NCBI GenBank assembly: GCA_945871335.1
Contig: CAMBWM010000070.1
Coordinates: 1-10,162 of the forward strand
Direction of reading: 5' to 3'
Length of the DNA stretch: 10,162 bases
Origin: Polaromonas sp. YR568
Lineage (GTDB): Bacteria > Pseudomonadota > Gammaproteobacteria > Burkholderiales > Burkholderiaceae
The position numbers were made by a program, and so were the translations under genes. Below are positions 7,683-10,162 of the stretch, piece after piece; the first letter of the stretch is position 1; every line of letters starts with the position of its first letter. The notes below the pieces were generated by a model, which did no database searches, had not been told where the DNA came from, and worked only from the letters and a program-made list of their open reading frames with translations.

Positions 7683-7756
7683 GTCAGCCCCCACGCTCAG
7701 TCACTGCGTGTACTTCGCTGCCCCCCGGAGAGGGCGTAAATCCCCTTGGGGCGGCC
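7683..7756 (+). repeat. REP-like GC-rich hairpin repeat, copy 2 (74 bp)
   Basis: This is a direct repeat of the unit at 7596, with period 87. The first 15 bases and the last 22 (from GGGCGTAAATCC onward) are identical, with changes concentrated between: CTAGGG versus GGAGAGGG at the central dyad, and GGCTG versus ACTT in the middle. The central palindrome is therefore degraded here while the CCCCTTGGGG dyad is kept. Copy 2 ends only 19 bases before the murJ start codon, so it occupies the murJ 5' leader or promoter zone. Confidence 0.85.
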
Positions 7757-7775
7757 AGACCCTTAAACTCTTGCT

Positions 7776-9341
7776 GTGTCACTTTTTAAAGCTGCCTCCA
7801 CCGTATCGATTTTCACGCTCTTGTCGCGGGTCACCGGGTTGGCGCGGGAGTTGTTGATTGCCTCTACCTTTGGCGCCAGTGCCATGACGGATGCTTTCAA
7901 TGTGGCTTTCCGCATTCCGAATCTTTTCCGAAGGCTGTTTGCTGAAGGCGCTTTCAGTCAGGCTTTTGTGCCTGTGCTGGCGGCCACCAAGGAGCGTGAG
8001 GGCGAAGAGGCCACGCGCCAATTGGTGGACCGGGTGGCCAGTTTGCTGGTCTGGGCTTTGCTACTGACTTGCGTTGTGGGGGTGGCCGGGGCGCCAGTGC
8101 TGGTCTGGCTCATGGCCAGCGGTTTGCAGCAAAGTCCGCGTGGCTTTGAGGCGGCTGTGTTCATGACGCGCTGGATGTTCCCTTACATCGGTTTCATGTC
8201 CCTGGTGGCGCTGTCTGCCGGGGTTCTCAATACTTTCAAGCGCTTTGCCGTGCCGGCCGCTACGCCGGTGTTGCTCAATGTGTGCATGATTGCCGCCGCC
8301 TGGCTGCTGGCGCCCTGGCTGCAAACCCAGGGGATAGAGCCGGTCTATGCGCTGGGCGCCGGTGTCATGGCGGGTGGCTTGCTGCAATTGGCGGTGCAGA
8401 TACCGGCACTGCTGCGCCTGGGTATGCTGCCCAAGTTCAGTTTAGGCTTGGCTGGCTTGCGAGACGCCTGGGGTGATGCAGGTACGCGCAGCATCTTGCG
8501 CCTCATGCTGCCGGCCTTGCTGGGTGTGAGCGTGGCGCAGATTTCTTTGCTGATCAATACCCAGATTGCCTCGCACCTGCAGACCGGCAGCGTGAGCTGG
8601 CTGACCTACGCCGACAGGCTGATGGAGTTTCCGACGGCTTTGCTGGGCGTGGCTTTGGGTGTGGTGCTGATGCCGCAACTGGCCGGTGCCAGGGCCGCCA
8701 ATGACACTGACAAATACTCGGCCATGCTGGACTGGGGCCTGCGGCTGGTGGTGTTGCTGGCGGTGCCCAGCGCGGTGGCGCTGCTGACCTTTGCGCAGCC
8801 GCTGGTCGCGACGCTTTACCACTACGGCGCTTTCACCGACGGCGATGTGCTGCAGACTACACGTGCGCTCATGGGTTACGGCTTGGGGCTGCTCGGCCTG
8901 GTCGCCATCAAGGTGCTGGCGCCAGGTTTTTATGCCAACCAGGATATCCGCACGCCGGTGCGCATTGCCATCGTTGTGCTGGTCTTGACGCAGCTGATGA
9001 ACCTGGTGTTGGTACCTTATTTGCAGCATGCCGGCCTGGCGCTTGCCATTGGCATTGGTGCCTTGATCAACGCTGCCTGGCTGCTGCTGGGCTTGATCCG
9101 GCGCGGCAGTTACCGGCCTTTGCCGGGCTGGGGGCGCTTTGGGCTGCAGGTGGCTTTGGCAAGCGCTTTGCTCGCCGGTTTTTTGCTCTGGGCAGCCCAG
9201 GCATTGAGCTGGATGGGTATGCGCAGCTTGTACGGCCAGCGCATCGGCTGGCTGGTGTTGGTGTTGCTGGCTTCAGCGTTGCTTTATTTCACGACCTTGC
9301 GCGCTACCGGCCTGCGTGTGCGCAGTCTGTTCGGGCGCTAA
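7776..9341 (+). CDS. murJ: Lipid II flippase MurJ (MviN)
   Basis: This inner-membrane protein of the MOP exporter superfamily moves lipid-linked peptidoglycan precursor (lipid II) to the periplasmic face. Its 521 residues fit the family, and hydrophobic segments run through the whole length, consistent with the usual 14 helices (not counted by a predictor). Functionally important charged residues known from E. coli MurJ are present: R18 and R24 (SRVTGLARE), D39, R52 (FRIPNLFRRLFAEGAFSQAFVP, 45-66) and the arginine of YADRLMEFP (R281). The start is GTG 7776, chosen because MSLFKAAST is the standard N-terminus; no Shine-Dalgarno is visible before it, and a GC-rich repeat ends 19 bases upstream. 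No promoter was found between the repeats and the gene. It is followed 45 bases later by a SirB1-family gene. Confidence 0.97.
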   Translation: MSLFKAASTVSIFTLLSRVTGLARELLIASTFGASAMTDAFNVAFRIPNLFRRLFAEGAFSQAFVPVLAATKEREGEEATRQLVDRVASLLVWALLLTCVVGVAGAPVLVWLMASGLQQSPRGFEAAVFMTRWMFPYIGFMSLVALSAGVLNTFKRFAVPAATPVLLNVCMIAAAWLLAPWLQTQGIEPVYALGAGVMAGGLLQLAVQIPALLRLGMLPKFSLGLAGLRDAWGDAGTRSILRLMLPALLGVSVAQISLLINTQIASHLQTGSVSWLTYADRLMEFPTALLGVALGVVLMPQLAGARAANDTDKYSAMLDWGLRLVVLLAVPSAVALLTFAQPLVATLYHYGAFTDGDVLQTTRALMGYGLGLLGLVAIKVLAPGFYANQDIRTPVRIAIVVLVLTQLMNLVLVPYLQHAGLALAIGIGALINAAWLLLGLIRRGSYRPLPGWGRFGLQVALASALLAGFLLWAAQALSWMGMRSLYGQRIGWLVLVLLASALLYFTTLRATGLRVRSLFGR

Positions 9342-9343
9342 AT

Positions 9344-9361
9344 AGGCTTGGCAGCAAGCCT
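9344..9361 (+). terminator. Weak hairpin after murJ (possible attenuator or terminator)
   Basis: AGGCTTG (9344-9350) pairs with CAAGCCT (9355-9361) around GCAG, starting two bases after the murJ stop. It is followed by only a short T run (TTTGAG), so termination would be partial at best. It may instead be an RNA 3'-end stabiliser or chance. Confidence 0.3.
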
Positions 9362-9386
9362 TTGAGACTTGTGACAAAGTAGCTGC

Positions 9387-10162
9387 ATGCGTCTTAATTT
9401 CGACATTCCGTCCCCGCTCCAGTACTTTGCAAGTCTGGTGCAAAGCGACGAGCATTTCCCGCTGCTGGAAGCCGCCGTCAGCCTGGCACAGGACGAGTAC
9501 CCCGAACTCGACGTGCAGCAGGTGCTGGGCGATGTAGACCAGTTGCTGGCCCGTCTGAAGCGGCGCGTGCCGCCCGATGCGCCGGCCATGCAACGACTGC
9601 GCGCGCTCAACCAGTTTTTCTTTCAAGACCTGAACTTCGGCGGCAACGTCAACGATTACTACGACCCGGACAACAGCTTTGTGCACGTGCTGCTCAAAAC
9701 CCGGCGCAGCATACCGATCACGCTGGCCGTTTTATGGCTGGAGCTGGCGCTGGGCATGGGCCTGGATGCGCGGGGTTTGTCTTTCCCCGGCCACTTTATG
9801 GTCAAGGTCAATTTGCCTAAAGGGCAGGTGGTCATTGATCCGTTCACCGGGCAGTCGCTCAGCCGCGAAGAGCTGGCTGAGCGGCTGAACCCCTTGTACC
9901 AGCGTGACGCCAGACCCGATGACATGGCGCTGCCGCTTGGCCTGTACTTACAGCCTGCCGCGCCGCGCGACATCATGGGCCGCATGCTGAGCAACCTCAA
10001 GCACATTTACCGACAGCAGGAAGACTGGGCCAGGCTGATCACTGTGCTGGACCGTTTGGTGGTCTTGTACCCGCGCTCTTGGCCGGAGTACCGCGACCGC
10101 GGTCTGGCCTTGGCAGAGAAGGGTGAGGCCCAACGCGCCCAAGCTGATTTAGAAATTTACCT
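9387..10162 (+). CDS. SirB1-family protein: transglutaminase-like domain plus TPR-like C-terminus, 3' end cut by window edge
   Basis: The frame is open from ATG 9387 to the window end (258 full codons); family members are near 270-290 residues, so only the tail is missing. The N-terminal helical part leads to the transglutaminase-like core with the family signature FGGNVNDYYDPDNSFVHVLL (84-103), R107-SIPITLAVLWLELA (to 121), the FPGHFMVKV block with H136, and VIDPFTG with D151. From about 194 a helical repeat pair, RDIMGRMLSNLKHIYRQQEDW and LYPRSWPEYRDRGLALAEKGE, resembles TPRs. No signal peptide is seen. His and Asp match two members of a transglutaminase triad, but no cysteine stands at the expected helix start (IPITL). 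The family role is unknown to me; the SirB1 name comes from old Salmonella invasion-gene regulator annotation and should not be taken as function. The ribosome site is weak; the gene follows murJ by 45 bases and may be co-transcribed. Confidence 0.88.
   Translation, partial: MRLNFDIPSPLQYFASLVQSDEHFPLLEAAVSLAQDEYPELDVQQVLGDVDQLLARLKRRVPPDAPAMQRLRALNQFFFQDLNFGGNVNDYYDPDNSFVHVLLKTRRSIPITLAVLWLELALGMGLDARGLSFPGHFMVKVNLPKGQVVIDPFTGQSLSREELAERLNPLYQRDARPDDMALPLGLYLQPAAPRDIMGRMLSNLKHIYRQQEDWARLITVLDRLVVLYPRSWPEYRDRGLALAEKGEAQRAQADLEIY

Noticed and set aside
7596..7756. CRISPR-like array
   Set aside because: There are only two 74-bp imperfect copies with a 13-bp gap, and the units contain hairpins unlike CRISPR repeats. 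No cas gene is nearby.
7594..7857. 87-codon open frame through the repeat region into murJ
   Set aside because: It is built from the two repeat copies, so its protein is a duplicated Pro/Gly/Arg-rich peptide, and then runs into murJ out of frame. This is a repeat artefact.

Overview
The window looks like chromosomal core DNA of a betaproteobacterium. It most likely comes from the order Burkholderiales, family Comamonadaceae (Rhodoferax/Polaromonas/Acidovorax-like). The grounds are moderately GC-rich coding sequence, an AcnB-type aconitase, the neighbourhood argF - argD - DUF3579 - rpsT - murJ - SirB1-family gene (which I recall as typical of this order), and GC-rich hairpin repeats of a kind I remember from Comamonadaceae genomes. 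The genus assignment is from memory and was not tested by a search.

Layout, left to right. (1) On the + strand, an aconitase B gene enters from the left edge and lacks about 58 N-terminal codons. It is followed by an FAD-dependent aromatic-ring monooxygenase-like gene broken by one in-frame TAG at codon 54, then by an intact short-chain dehydrogenase/reductase. (2) On the - strand, argD and argF form a two-gene arginine-biosynthesis operon with an ATGA overlap. argF ends exactly where the dehydrogenase ends, so the two stop codons together make the palindrome TGATCA. (3) A divergent intergenic region holds a 12-bp perfect palindrome over a candidate promoter. The DUF3579 gene follows on the + strand. 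(4) A bidirectional terminator hairpin is shared by DUF3579 (+) and rpsT (-). (5) The rpsT-murJ intergenic region carries two 74-bp copies of a hairpin-rich repeat; a perfect TATAAT for rpsT abuts the first copy. (6) On the + strand follow murJ (lipid II flippase, GTG start) and a SirB1/transglutaminase-like TPR protein that runs off the right edge.

Functionally the window is mostly housekeeping: TCA cycle (AcnB), arginine synthesis (ArgD, ArgF), translation (S20) and cell-wall precursor export (MurJ). I found no phage, transposon, CRISPR, toxin-antitoxin or defence system, and no convincing new multi-gene system. The points most worth a second look are the amber-interrupted monooxygenase, the repeat pair between rpsT and murJ, the palindromic operator-like site, the zero-gap convergent gene end, the uncharacterised DUF3579 gene, and the SirB1-type protein that keeps the His and Asp of a transglutaminase but shows no obvious catalytic Cys.
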